From the NCBI GenBank assembly GCA_013339765.2, contig CM023449.1, positions 225,589,212 to 225,653,211 of the forward strand: 64,000 nt of DNA, in the 5' to 3' direction. This document shows, piece after piece, positions 36,171 through 49,319 of this stretch; within the stretch, counting starts at the first letter, position 1; every line of letters begins with the position of its first letter. The position numbers and the translations under genes are program-made. The notes below the pieces were generated by a model. The model was not told where the DNA came from. It did not search any database and saw nothing but the letters and a program-made list of their open reading frames with translations. The stretch comes from Haemaphysalis longicornis. Lineage: Eukaryota; Arthropoda; Arachnida; Ixodida; Ixodidae.

Positions 36171-37618
36171 GGAAATAACTTTTATTTCGCTAAAACGAAA
36201 GAAAAGAAAACATTAGCTGGTGGCTGTCTTCCCGCTAGTGCCAGGGGGAGAGGTTAAGAAGGAATTAAGGGTGACGCCTAACCTTATCGTTCTCCCGTGC
36301 ATTAGCAGTGAGTGAAGTGATGGGTGCGAAGTGCGGGCCACGACTTAGTTTTGCCTGGCCAGACGAATGTTGCCGAATCCATCTTTCGTTTTCTGCGGCT
36401 AGACGCATAGCGTGGGCCGAAGAAACTGGGATGCCTTGGTCATCAGATCATTACGGTGATTAAGGATCGAATGAGAGTATGCGCTTACTTGGCAAAAAAT
36501 TGACCCGCTGGCCGCAACTGGAAGGACACAAGTTGTGGAAGGGTAAAAAAAAAATTATGTTAATTTGGGGCTACACGCGTAGTTAACACCCACTCTGCGA
36601 TGCTGAAAGCCTGGGAAAGAACCAGGCAGACAACTTCTAAGAATACAAGTTTGATACGATTAAGAAGAAGCAGTGGGGGCAAGAAACCCAAGTGGGCGTT
36701 TCCGACAGCACGCAGCCGACATCCTGCGCCCACCGACTTCTCCGATAGGATATTAGCAGCCCTGATTTATTCCCGCTGATGGCAAAATAATGTTCGTGAG
36801 CATTTAACGACACACTAACGTGCCTCTGAAACCGCCAAAAAGCGAGGGCTGCTGTAGCTCTAAATTGTAAAATAAAAGAAGAAGAAAATACCCCGGAAGA
36901 AGATTGTAAGAACCGCAAGTGAAAACGGAAATCCTATGGAGAAATCATGCGCGTTTTTTCGCCAAAAGCCAGCACATCTTCTAAGCCAGCGGACGGCACC
37001 GCCGCTCTTAAAACACCGAATGCGTGCTTAAATCACGCTTAACGTAATAACAACTCTGAGCACGCCACCTATAAAGACGCCCGTTAGAGGTGCTCAGTGA
37101 GCAGCAAAAAAAGGGGGGGGGGGGGGTCTCCACGTGGAGTGAGCCTCGCTGCTTACGAGTAGAGGGTGTGGGGGTTGAGAATCACCCCGAATGATTTAAT
37201 GCTGCGCCGCTCCCCCTTCCCGGTATACACTCGCTAAAGACGTCGCCGCGTGGCTTCCACAAAGCTCTCGGTGGAATATATGACGCCCAGGTGGCCCGTG
37301 TTCGGACCGATAATTGCTCGCCGCTTCGAGATCATTGAACCACAGGGCGCGAAACACCGTCCCGTTCCTGATTCACGCCCGCACCTTCACTTCGACTCGG
37401 ATAAATCAGCCAGGGAAAGAGGCATATCGAACTAGAAGGGACGGCCCGATTGTTTGCCCGAGCGTTCGTCGGATCGTGAGAGGCGTTAACGTGGCTGAAA
37501 GATTACCGGTCAACCGACTATGCGTTCCTTCGGCACCGAGGAAGGTGTACCCCCCAATCGTCCCCCTATTAGCGACCTATCAACTGCGCAGATTTACTCT
37601 CCAACGCTGTGCACGGGG
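36171..37618. other. No gene; CpG-rich approach to the next exon
   Basis: A G14 run lies at about 37,112-37,126. From about 37,200 the DNA is CpG-rich, consistent with a promoter for the exon at 37,619, with a GGTATACAC sequence near 37,221 but no clear TATA or initiator. Confidence 0.4.
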
Positions 37619-37709
37619 ATGCAAGTTCATTCCCAGACTTCTCTTCTCCTCCTGCTCCTCCCCATCTTCGTCTCCTGCGCCTCCTCTCTTCGGATTTGGG
37701 CGACGTGGG
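37619..37709 (+). CDS. Candidate first exon: signal peptide
   Basis: The ATG at 37,619 opens MQVHSQTSLLLLLLPIFVSC then ASSLRIWATW before the donor GTGAGA at 37,710. This is a textbook signal peptide: short polar N-region, six leucines plus PIFV, and small residues (SCAS) at a plausible cleavage site near residue 20-23. The exon ends in phase 1, the usual phase for an intron just after a signal peptide. The start is preceded by G at -3 and lies at the end of a CpG-rich island. An overlapping frame is open for longer but has poor bias. No second exon was recognised, so the mature secreted product is unknown. Confidence 0.5.
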
Positions 37710-37812
37710 TGAGACGGTCGTTAATAAGGGACGGTACGAGCGAGAGCTGGCTATGGTGGCGGATACGAGTGATTAGTCGACGTAGTGAAGAGGCACACCT
37801 AATCCCACTAGA

Positions 37813-37841
37813 CCCGCAGCGTCACTTTGTGACGCTGCGGG
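37813..37841. repeat. 13-bp perfect hairpin, 3-nt loop
   Basis: CCCGCAGCGTCAC (37,813-37,825) pairs with GTGACGCTGCGGG (37,829-37,841) around TTT. It lies about 100 bp into the presumed intron of the signal-peptide exon. Confidence 0.85.
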
Positions 37842-40800
37842 CCGGCCGGTCTTGTAATTACAAAGTGTTATCAGCGCACCTAAGCTAAAGTAGAGGGTGC
37901 GGGATGCTCGGAATGAACTGTTGTACCCGTCTGTTTAGTTAGCACCGACAAAAGAGAGACCCTTCGTTCTGAAGCGTGCCCGTGGGGAGTTTGCCTTAAC
38001 CACGCTGTTTGAATATCGTGGGTTTCAATGTCAGCGGTACAGCCCGCGCTAATACGTAGGAGGCACTACCATAGTTCACTAGTCTTTTCACTACACGAGG
38101 TCCTAGCTTTCGGGAGCCTCTTGCCCGTACAGCTGCTCTAATCTTGAGTGCCGTGTGGAAGTGGCAGTCACCATTGCACCCTAAGGCGATTCCGTCGTTC
38201 CTGTTCAACACAATCAGCTAGATTGACCAATTGCACTCGGCTAACTCTGGTATTTCTGCGAATGTCAATGTCGATCATACGACTGGACTCATAAGTCAGG
38301 TCTGCGCTGTTGCATAACGCAATGGAAGAATGAAATTCTGCGTTGTGAAATTCCACAGAGCAGATCACATTTTCAATAAAGTGGTATGCACGTTGCCGTC
38401 ATTCGTTGAATTTGTTTTTTTTTTCTTTGTTCGCTGCATGGATTTGCCACTTAAGTGCATTGCACTGAAGCTGAACTACGGGACTACCTTATAGTGTGTG
38501 TACCCAGTACCCTGACGCGGTTCTTACAACTATTGCCTGCTAGAAATCAGGTAAACGATTCTTCCTTTTGTTTTTTATTCTACTTATAAGAACGAATAAT
38601 TTCTGGATATCTTTCCATGGTTCAATATCAATTCCGTCGACAGAAAAGGTCACCGGAGAAAGTTTACTACTTGCACATTTCATAATTCTATCGGGAACCG
38701 TTTTCCGAGAGCGCACACACGACGCTCCACGTGTTCCGTAACGACAGGCCACGGGAAGAGGACTTTGGCTTAATTTTTCCCGTAAAGCACATGTTGCCCA
38801 CTATGTACAGAGCGAAGAACATCATGCTACGTCGACCCACCTCGTTAACGTAGTGCTCATGAATGCACAGAAAGAGTTTTTTTTTTTATAGCCACAATTT
38901 TGGTTTTCGCCTTTCAATGGCCGAGCTTCCAGTTGCATCATATTTATCCTACTTTATGTTACCTCCTGTTAGGCAATCTCACTCAGCTCCCGCTCGTGAT
39001 CGGGGAGGACTGAATATTCGGAGAGTAAAGTCGAGGATAGAAAAATCAGCATAAGAAGTTGATGTATTAAACTTCAAGCTAATGATATGGGGTTCCGACT
39101 ATCACGCTCATTTATCTACAAAGACTACTTCTAGATATGGCCACGAACGACGTTCAATGACTGCAGAGGTGCACGTTAAAGGCATCTAACCCCTCTATTT
39201 CAAAATTTAATATTCATGCTGTACCCTCCTACCGTGCACCATCGTATGTGGCAACTCTAGTTACGCCCCATTGAATCAAATCATAAAAAGCTTTGGACAA
39301 AGTAGGCTACAGACTGAAAAATAGGTGCACTTAAATAGCGAACCGTTTTAAAGTTAATCTTCACGTTGTTACACCGGCGCCTCGCGTAATGACATACGGG
39401 ACCAAACTGACCTAAAGGTCGAAATAGGAGCATAGTGAAACTACGCTATGCCTCCTAGCGACGAGAAAGGAGCATATCGCGTGACGTTTTGCACTCAACG
39501 TCATCAACGTGAAATTCCCGCACTTACGACGCTAGAACGTCTTCCAGGACACCAGCCACGCTGGTATTAAACTCGAACGCAGGAAACCGTTCGGAATAAA
39601 TGGTTTCCGTGGTAACCAGGCAAAAACGTAGATTAGGTTTAATGGCTGCCCGCAGGCAATCAATACGCCTTGGGCGCCTCACGTCTAATCGGCGGCGGGA
39701 CGGGAGACCGCAATTAACTCTTTATCTTGACATCTTATCGAAGGTTGTAATGCACACCGTTAATCACTGCGGGAACTGTCAAACTAGAGAAATGTTCCTC
39801 GCAGGCTACGAAGGAACTGTCGGCGATGAAAATGTAGTAGTGGCCACTCAATGCTTAGTTATGCAGATTCATTTTGAGTTCACACACGAACAGAAAAAGC
39901 CATGTCGAGAGAACCTGTGGTACTTCATTGATTTGGGGGCGAAATTTGAACATAAATGTTGAGACGCTGTGTCAGGCTCGGGGATCAATAACAGTAGGCA
40001 GGCCCTCACAGGTGTAATGCCATTCCGGTAGTACTGATGTAGTTAATGTAGTGTTGCGGGAGAAAAATTGGCCGCGAAGCGTCGCTGACCAGGGCAACAT
40101 ATCTGCGGGGCTTCAGTGATTCGGCAAATGCTGCGCATGGAGACGACGGGCACGTGCAGTTGGGATTTTTCTAGTCTAGTTTTCTCTTTGTATCGGGTGG
40201 GTTTTTATCATTATGTTGGGTTTGGAAGCACGGTCAATTGTTTCGATTTTTTGTTCACTGTACCAAGCCAAAGAAAGAATAAAAAAGAAGCTTCCGTGCG
40301 CAGTGTAGATACTTGGGTTTTAACTCTTTAACACCCTGGTTTCTGTCCGGAGTTATGCAGTTTTTTTTTTAATGAAATGTTTGCTGTTACATGCCTATGA
40401 TGTCAATACTACGCATTATGAGGTAAATAAGTGTGAATTGGTATCATTTACGCCACTTTAGATGAATAAGACTCAACAACCGTTATGCTCAACTATATAG
40501 TGGCACGGCCCCAGAGAATAAACGAGCATTACCCTAGTGATCTGCTACAGAGAACGATGCTGCACATATCCTCTGTCTGGTATCCACAGAATAGACGCTG
40601 CTAATAGAAAATGGTTTGCAAGGGAAACCACATGAAAGGTGGTAGCTTTTGTAAGTTCGGACAGCATACTCTACATGAACTCCCAAACGCACGAGAGATA
40701 CGGCGGAGGGAGACAAGAAAGCAAACTGACGGCCGAACAACAAATGTGTGCTTTTTTGTCGTGTTTCTCGATCTGTTGTCTCCGTCGAATGTAGAAAGTG

Positions 40801-42994
40801 ATCATACTTTCCGTGTATTCATTGTGTACGCACGTTGCGGTTGCTCAGGGGGCCACAAATTGTCACATACGCATTTGCCTTTTTGTCCGCGATGCAGCAC
40901 GAAGGCCCCTTCCAAAGAAACTACTTGGGAGGTTCACGAACTCTACCAGGGTGGCCAGATCTTTTTTATAATGCGGAAAGCTTGCTTTTGCCCCAGGCAG
41001 CCTTCCTGGAATGGCTGCACTGGTCTGATATAACATCCCTGTCATCCAGTGATGCTGTTTCCTACCGAAGCAGGCAGAATTACAGGCGTGGGAATATAAC
41101 GGAGGATGGTACCCGTACCAGATTTGAAGTTATTCATAGGCAGAATATACGGCAGCCATCGTCGACGCCCAAAGCATGTGGCACCTAAGCACAGCTCTCT
41201 AAACCAAAATGTGTAGTTACTTACATCTCGAAGTCCCTTTTTTTGCCTGTAATATACCCCGAGGAGGAATTTGCCTGACTTTATTTAACGCTACAGACAA
41301 CTAACTGCCCGGGTAACTTCAATTATTGCCTCTGCTATATATATATTACCGGTGTTCCTCTTTATCACCAGCACTTCTTGCCTTAAACTACTTCCCAAAA
41401 AAAAAGGCAGGCAATTGTTTTTGCTTGTTGCGTTATAATGTAGACGGCCTACACGACGGCAATGACAAATCTGACTTTCAGTGATCGTGTGATGTACTCA
41501 AGGCGCCGCATGCGGCACCAAACCTTAACTCATCAAGCGTTGTGGGTAGTTCAAGGCTATATCCCATTTCTTTTTTAAAAGCCGGGACCAGGCCGCAGCT
41601 GACTTAAACGAAGAGAAGACGAATGCGAAACGCGGAGCAGGAGTATTTCTCTTGTGCTCGATACTTTCTCGTGTGCAGAAAAAAAGGGGGGAGGGATGTA
41701 GGTCGACCTGTGGGTTATATTTGCATCATTTTAAATTGTAACGGTTGAGCAGAGAGCCATTGAAGTCGTACCGCTGAGTTGTAGACTATATTAAATATTA
41801 AAAACGACGCCACTCGTTCGACGTCTAGCTTGATCAAGGAAAAATATGCCCTTTCAAAGCCACGAGTTCAAGATCACCCTTCTCTGTTGATGCTACGTTT
41901 TTGTTCTTTCTGGCCGCTCAGTTTTCTACGTGCATTGTTGCTTGCTTACGCTCAGCTCCCCGAAATAAATACGTAATAGGCTTTTGTCGGATCTACGAAC
42001 AAAAACATTGACGGCGACATAAAAAAGCGAGGAACGCCCACTATATTTTACCGCGGGCACTCCCCGCTTAGGAGAAGGTGGAAATATGCGCTGTAGGGAG
42101 TAGGCCGGAGAATTTCGCGACTACCTTGGCGAGTACCTTGTACGTGTCGCGTGTGCATAACATGCGATGCAGAGGCAGCAATGATTCAAACGATGTCAGG
42201 ATTGTTTAAGCATCAGTTGAGGCTGTGAGTGGTACCTAAGCAGCAACGCAGATGTTCTAAAGGTTTCCCGTTAGATCTGTTTTTTCACGGGCGTACCGCA
42301 AAAACAGACACACAAAAATGTACTTGATGTTCTTGGAAAACATTTGCTAGATGATAGTAATGTAAAATAAAATTGTAGGACGCAAGGCCACGGCATGGGA
42401 ATGATGGATCTGAAAATCTCTAAGTTGTCACAGACTCCTTGGTAATTGTTTTTTTTGTGTTCCTTTAAAATGAAGAAAAACGTATTAGAGTAATAAAGCG
42501 GGTCAGTGAAGTTCACCTGATCTGTCACCAAAAAAGTTCCCGTCTGGCTCTGTTGGGCCTTACAACTCGCGTAGCAGTTTATTTTGTTATGTAGAGCTTA
42601 TAGGGAACTTCCGCGGCTGCGATGACTACGTCACATCAGTTCAAGGTGTTTTCAGAGCTTTATAAGCGTTAAAAATATAATTTAAATCGGTGTAATGACC
42701 AATGTCAATTTTGCACTAGTTCATGTATGTAGGCCAACGTATTGCAGGGAAAACATGCCCTCGATTGCTTCTGACCGGCCAGGCAGATCTGAGAGAGTGG
42801 CGATGCAGGATAACTTACAAAATTCCTCGAGACGAAACATATGAAGAGCACTTTTGAACACGTATTCCGCGTGAGAGAATATGCGCAAATTTACATGAAA
42901 ACTTGAGATATGATCGACACACAAAAAAACTTTAGCTGACGACCTGCCTGACTAGACAACGTTTTCAAACACTTCGTTTACAAACCCATCGAGA
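37842..42994. other. Long stretch without a convincing gene
   Basis: Open frames of 117-140 codons at 39,600-39,962 and 40,611-41,188 show no GC3 bias or splice sites in register. A short GCACGTTAAAGGCA near 39,171 may be a SINE scrap. Nothing else seen. Confidence 0.4.
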
Positions 42995-43111
42995 ACGGCC
43001 TATCGTTCCGGCCTATCGGCCTATCGGCCTATCGGCCTATCGGCCTATCGGCCTATCCGGCCTATCGGCGTATCGGCCTACCGGCCTATCGGCCTAACGG
43101 CCTACCGTTCC
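42995..43111. repeat. Octamer minisatellite (CGGCCTAT)n
   Basis: About 13 units of CGGCCTAT with single-base variants (CGGCGTAT, CGGCCTAC, CGGCCTAA). The array begins and ends with the same junction, a CGGCCTA-unit followed by CGTTCC (about 42,995-43,009 and 43,098-43,111). Each unit holds the palindrome GGCC and a CpG, in strongly AT-rich surroundings. Confidence 0.9.
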
Positions 43112-46029
43112 AATATTTTAAGCATCATGTAACTAGAGAGTGCTATTTAATTTATATTATAACTGGAATGACACTTTGTCTGATATTTATATCATTTTTG
43201 GGCAGTCCACAATGAGCCCACTTGTTCCTGGAGGAGTTAAAGGGACTCGTAAAACCTTCTGCAGCGTATAACAATTTTTGTATACCAATAGGCTAAATGT
43301 TTTAACTTATAATTCTCAATAAAATTGAACACTAAGAAGAATAGCTTTACATGAGGCTATTTTTTATTTGCAGAGTAATTATAGTCATAATGCGTAGCCG
43401 CAAAACGGGAGCCATAATACAAATCGCAAGGTAGATAAGCTTCTTTTTTCTTGTTCGCGCCTTCACCCGAAGTAACGGAATAAATCTAAAACCTGATTTT
43501 CGGGATTACCTGCAAAGAAGCCCGCAGACTGAGGTGTGCATGCTGTTCATTGCGAGGTTGAGCAACACAAAAAACCCCAGGAAGTTCTGGGTTTCTGAAG
43601 CACGGGCCTCCCGGAAATCCCCAAAGCGTCGTAATCTGGCTCTGCAAATCGAAATTGGCTGAGGCCCCCGAGAGTTACGAACTTCTCGCAGTTTATAGAT
43701 TCAACGAGGCGGCCATCAACGCCCTCGATGTCTGCGGAGCAGTTGCACGTAGCAGCCAAGGTTACGTTTACGAGTTGTTCTTTACACCACACCTATGCGC
43801 CTAAATTCTGCGCCAAAAGCACTGCTACAGGAAGCAAAATTACTCTACCTCTGATTACCAGAACAGCCTATTCCTCTTTCGGACGATTCTTCGTTCCCTG
43901 CTTTGCTTGGCGCATACGCTCACCGGCGGCGCGCTTTGCGATTGGTAGAAATATACCGTTTGTTTAAATATTAACACAATCGTACACTCACCGCCACGAA
44001 TTGCTTAGCCAAAATAAAACAAAGCCCATTATCGACTTCCTCAGAAACGCAGGAAGAACACCTTTCCCAACTCGCTATAGATCGTCATCATTGTCGATAC
44101 TTCGAAAAGTTAAAAAGAGCAACGAACTAGAGGGCTGTGTAAACAGCCTGAAAGCAAGAAAATTCCTGAGCAATGCAAATTCTAAGTGCGCCTGCAACAG
44201 ACTTCTGGCTTTATGGCGATTTGTGCGATTTTTTAAGCCCGCCACAAGGACTTTCTGGGAGTATAAAAATGCTTTGCTGGCGTTTAGAACCTCTTCCCTC
44301 TTCTGTTCTTAGATATTTTCTTTTGCTAGTGCTCGAGCTTACGTGTGCGTGTGAGTGCGTGAGTGTGTGCGTTCATTACTCAAACGCGGAAACCGAGGCG
44401 AAAATTTGCCTGAAAGCAAAGCGTCTGCAAACTGCAAAATACGGAGCATATCGAGCAGTTTCGCTTCCTGGAAGTTTATATGCAGCGAGGCTTCGGAAAT
44501 GGGCGCCAAATTTCAGCCACCGCCTTTCAAAGCGGACAAAATTTACTTAGCCGTTCGCCGCGCTTTGTTGCCAAGCCAGCCCTGACATCTTGAATATATG
44601 AAACTGACCGAAAAAAAGGGGACACCCAAAGAATCTTAACCATTTATTACAGCAACAAAATCACGAAACAAAGAAAGAATGAAAAAAAGGAAAGAAGGAT
44701 GAAGGGGGAGAATAAAGAAGGAAATAAAGAAAGAAAACCGCTTCCTATGAAAGCCGGGTCTTTCGAGTACCCATTTTTCACCTCTATGCACTACTACATG
44801 CTTTCTCATGTTTGAGGGATTTTCTTTCCTAAACGAAAAAATACGTTGCTGCGGGGGGAAATGCCTTGCGAATTTGACGGAGAAGATAGAGAAGTGTGCG
44901 TTTTAAAACAGTGTTCGTTGTCGAACACGGCCTGGTTGTACGCACGTGACTGAACAGGAGGTTCTGCTGCTCCGCTCGTTTCCACGTGTCTTGACTCTGC
45001 CGTGGTAGCCGTTTTTAAATCGAGGCCGACCGGAAGAACGGCTCCACCGTCCTCTTCCTCCTTTCCCCCGGAGGCTCATGTCTCACATCGCGGGAAGCAA
45101 GACGGTGGTAAAGTGAACGACCACACTAGAGTTTAGGCTTTCCGGGAAGTGGTATGGGTCATCTGTGTGTCTTTGTAGTTGAGGAGTGCGCACAATGCTG
45201 AAATATTTGAAAAGAAAACATACGTTTGAAAATTTTGTGGTGTCAGGAAGCGTGTACAGCACTGTGTAATGCGGCTTAGGCATAGCGCCTTTGCGTTTTT
45301 CGTGAGTTGGAGTCCAATAAATTCTTTGTTGACTATATACTTCTTTCGGCGTTTCATTGATCTTCTCATATAGCATTTGTGATTGGTTTAAGTGGTGTTA
45401 TTTGCTTTCCTTTACACAGAGGGTGGTAGCTAGCTAGCAGAGTTAAAATCGCTCTTGCGGTTGCTTTGAATGCGTGGCGTGAGCAGTGACTCATAAGACG
45501 ATTGGAGAACTCAATACCTTCGTTTTCATCGTGGTGGTGATTCCAAGAGAGGATACGTCGCTTGAAAATATTGCGCGCCACACGGCCTGCAAACTTTCTG
45601 TAGCTTAACCTTGTCAGCCTTCCATATAATTTGTGTTGATACCGTAGTACCTGGTAGCCTTAAATTACCACATTTTCTCTATTACAAGCCGCCACTGATT
45701 TTAAACGCCGCCGAGGTTACGCAAATGTCGTGTTTTAAAAACTTGCCGTTTAAAAAAATGGATGTGCTTCAAATCAAAGCACTCCTTCATACTTTAGACA
45801 TTGGATTTTTAAAAAGTGGCGGTCTTTTATTGAAGATGATGAGGTACTCAGCTAGAATTATCTAGAACAGGGCACTAATCGTGCGCGTTGTTTATTTGGA
45901 AACTGAAGGGGGTGTAATATTCACCCGACAGTATGTCACAAACTTAAGTTCTAAAAATAACACTGACACGAACTAAATAAATCCATGCCTAACCCCATTG
46001 CTTCTGATCCATGCCTACTCGCTTCGTAA
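43112..46029. other. No recognisable gene; one polypurine tract
   Basis: A strand-asymmetric purine tract lies at about 44,655-44,742 (mainly A and G). Minus-strand frames at 45,083-45,581 look protein-like in places but match nothing known and lack coding bias. Confidence 0.4.
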
Positions 46030-46094
46030 CCAATGTCTTTGCTGTCCCCAAATGAAGCGAAATTCCGCCTTTCTAACCACAATCGGTTCACTGG

Positions 46095-46778
46095 TCCACT
46101 TTAATGTCCGAAGCCTTCGGAAAAATTTGACACAATCAATAAGCTTTATCACCTCACTTAATCACAACTTCACATTTATTTGCATTTCCGAAACGTGGCT
46201 TTCAGATTCTGATGGTAACTTGCACGCTTTTCCCTCATACCAAACCGAGTAGTACTGCCCATCGTTCAACCAGACAGCCATGGGGGAACTGCAGTTTTTA
46301 TTTCGCGTGACGTCTCGTACATGCGCCAGACATGATCTTTCGCTAAATGTCAGCCTCTGCGAATCAGTCTGGGTCGAAGTGGACCGTTCCTTCTTTATCA
46401 CATAACAATAAAAACTTCATTATGGTTGCATCTATCGTTCGCCTTCATCTTCCCTCCCCGATTTTCTGCTTGGCCTTGATGTTATCATCAACACATTAAA
46501 CTATTGAAAATAAAGACATCATTTTAGTAGGCGACATCAACATTAACTTGTTCGATACTGCTTCCAACTTGTACACTGCTTACACTGATTGCTTTTCAGG
46601 GTTTGGTCTTGAATCCTTGATTAATGCCCCCACTAGATGCACGTCACAGGGATCGCGCACACTCATAGATCACGCATTATGTAATATAAGCCCCCCCTTC
46701 CTGTCTGCCGTGGTGGATGTTGACGTAACTGATCATTTCCAATTTTTCTTACCTTTGACACTGAATTGCCATGTGTAG
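46095..46778 (+). pseudogene. AP endonuclease domain of the LINE, broken
   Basis: HFNVRSLRKN (motif I) at about 46,100, FICISETWLSDSD (catalytic Glu) at about 46,178, a stop at 46,250-46,252, then in a later frame ILVGDININLFDTA (about 46,520) and LINAPTRCTSQGSRTLIDHA, ending near VTDHFQFFLPL (His motif). The order matches APE-type endonucleases of non-LTR elements, which nick target DNA for target-primed reverse transcription. Confidence 0.75.
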
Positions 46779-47559
46779 AAACACTATGTACTACCATTCC
46801 TATTCGATTCTGGCAAGTTTGTTGAAGCCATCATAGAAACTGACTGGTCGGCAGTTGATTCTTTGTGTGATGCTGAGGAAGCTCTGCAACAGTTTCCTTC
46901 GTTATTTTTAAGGGCGGTATCTTTAAGCACAACCACGGTCAAATGTAAAGGAAATATAAACACCCGGATAACCCTGGATGACTAGTGGGCTTTTTAGAAA
47001 GCATCAGAAAAAAAGATAACCTTTACCGAAAAACAAAAGGCAACCCTTCAATTCTAAGCTTGCGCTACGTTATAAAAGTACTGTTCTCTTCTAAACATTC
47101 TATTAAAACAGGCAAAAAAGCGTTACTATGAATCCGAATTCACTAACATAAACCAATCCTAAAAAACAGTTGGATCTACTGAACAACTTTCTTAACACAT
47201 CCACAACTAGCACTGCTACATGTAAAATTATCCATAATGGCATAACCTTGCATCAACCCATTAACATTGCCAATGCTTTCAGTGAATACTTTTCCACTTG
47301 TTACACGCACGCCCATCAGAATATAAATGTGTGTCATAACATCCAGCGTGCTAGCCAGTTATTCTTTCTTTCACCTGTTACCGCAAACGAAGTTTGTGCC
47401 ACGCTTTCTTCTCTAAAAAAATTCAAATGCTGGCCTGGATAGGGTTTCTATACGCCATTTAAAATTGGTTGCTCATCTCATTTCTGACACGCTCAGTAAC
47501 ATAATCAACCTTATCTTCAAAACCAGCGTTTTTCCTCCTCCCTAAAAAAAGCAAAGGTA

Positions 47560-48210
47560 ATACCCGTCTTTAAAAAAGGCGACCGGCTGTCAATTTCTAA
47601 TTATCGCCCAATCTCTATTCTTCCCACCATTAGTAAATTAATTGAGAAGTTATTTGCAAAGCGCCTTAACAACTATTTATGTAAATTCAATCTTCTGAGT
47701 GACTGCCAGTTTGGTTTCCTATCGGGGCGTTCTACTAACCTAGCCTTACTTTCCTTAACAGACTATATAAAAAATCAATCGACACCGGAAATTTTGTGGG
47801 TTCAGTTTTTTTAGATTTCAGTAAAGCCTTTGATACGATTAACCAGGCTGTTTTGTTCGAGAAATTAGAAGCATATGGGGTAACAGGGCCCCCTCTAACA
47901 TTATTAAAAAGTTATTTGCTCAACAGGCAGTACACAGTATATGTGGCTGACACCTTCTCTGAAACCAAAACATTTAACCAAGGTGTACCCCAGGGTTCCA
48001 TTTTGGGTCCGCTGCTCTTTATTTTGTATATTAATGACCTTCCGAATTTATTTCATTCCTTTTATTGTGTCCTATATGCCGATGATACCACAATATCCTT
48101 ATGCGACAAATCTATAACTTCTCTCACCTCCAATTTGAATACTGTGCTCAATAAGGTCGTTAACTGGTGTAGCGACAACCACTTAGTTATTAACCCACAA
48201 AAAAACTACA
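47560..48210 (+). pseudogene. Reverse transcriptase domain of the LINE, frameshifted
   Basis: N-terminal blocks RPISILPTISKLIEKLFAKR and QFGFLSGRSTNLALLSL (about 47,607-47,760) are followed, after a frame change near 47,785, by VFLDFSKAFDTINQAVLFEK, FNQGVPQGSILGPLLFILYI and YADDTTI. The catalytic YADD is intact at 48,075-48,086. A second frame change follows near 48,200, after DNHLVINPQKN. The core polymerase motifs are conserved but the ORF cannot be translated as one protein. Confidence 0.85.
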
Positions 48211-48991
48211 TTCATGGTTTTCAGGACTTCCAAGAGGCAGATCAGCCTTCTCCCCGCCATTATTCTCGGATCTCACACTATTTTTCCGTCCGAACAGTCA
48301 TCATTTCTCGGCATCGAACTCGACCCTAGCCTTTCGTTTTTTTTTTATTTTGCACTACTTAAGCAGAAAACTGCATTTGGCATCCGGGCATTATTGAAGG
48401 CATGGCCGTTTTTTTCTCATCATGCACTGCTATCATTGTATTTCGCTTTTATTCATAGTCATATTAATTATGGCATTGCTTCCTGGGGTAATGCATATTC
48501 TTCCCATATCTCTTCCGTTCAACACATCCAGAATCAATCCATTCGCATTATTACATGTAATTCATATCGTTCTTCAGCTCTACCTCTTTTGCGCGAGAAC
48601 AACATATTACCAGTGAATCAATTATTTAACTATAACTTAGGCATATTTTTTTTACAAGTTAAATCACTGTTACGTTTCATACGATGCCATAGATCTTGTT
48701 CACTTAAGGACAAGAAATTTCACCAGGTTTTCAGCCAATAACAACTTTTTATTACCTACTGTGCATACTAATTACGGCAAGAAAACTTCTTGCTTTGCAG
48801 CAATTTCATTGTGGAATGGCCTACCTCTTTTTTGAAATTTTTTGACGAAATTTTTTGACAAACTTTATTGCGAAGCTCTGCGAGTGGGCATCAACTCACA
48901 TTTTTATTCGTCGTTTTTGTTATTTTATTCTCCTCATCTCTTCTAGCAAGGTAGGCGCAATGGTTCGACAAAAATCGCCATTACTTTTCAC

Positions 48992-48996
<5 letters not shown>

Positions 48997-49033
<37 letters not shown>
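48997..49033. repeat. (TC)n microsatellite
   Basis: About 18 TC units, downstream of the decayed LINE. Confidence 0.9.
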
Positions 49034-49038
<5 letters not shown>

Positions 49039-49319
49039 CTCTGAAGCATCCTTCTATCATCATGCAATGGTCGTCGGTAAGACCGAAACTTTAGGTTAAG
49101 CAAGCACGTGTTTTCCTGATTTCTTCAAACTTCCTTGCTACGTTTTGACTTGTCTCCTTAGTTCTTATCCAGTTGTGTCCGATAATTCTGACGATAAACA
49201 AATGTTCGTCGATGATAATAACGCCAACGGCGAATCGCTTTCGGAGTAGCGGTTAGCTCTGGTTTCGCTGTGCCGTTTCACATCCATCTAAATCAAGAAA
49301 CCCTAAATCAAGTTGTCAG

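Larger units (their letters stand above)
46030..48850 (+). mobile_element. CR1/L2-like LINE with endonuclease and reverse transcriptase, decayed
   Basis: The longest retroelement in the window: AP endonuclease (about 46,095-46,770), a linker, reverse transcriptase (about 47,560-48,200), and a post-RT region ending TNYGKKTSCFAAISLWNGLP and LF just before about 48,835. No RNase H follows RT, and the C-terminal NILP...NYG...LWN signature fits the CR1/L2 group. At least four frame changes and several stops make it inactive. The 3' end does not show the hairpin or GATT tail of the related copy at 11,5xx, so the true 3' end may be lost. Direct 5' boundary not identified. Confidence 0.8.

Noticed and set aside
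42995..43111. CRISPR array
   Set aside because: Contiguous octamers without spacers; the genome is eukaryotic.
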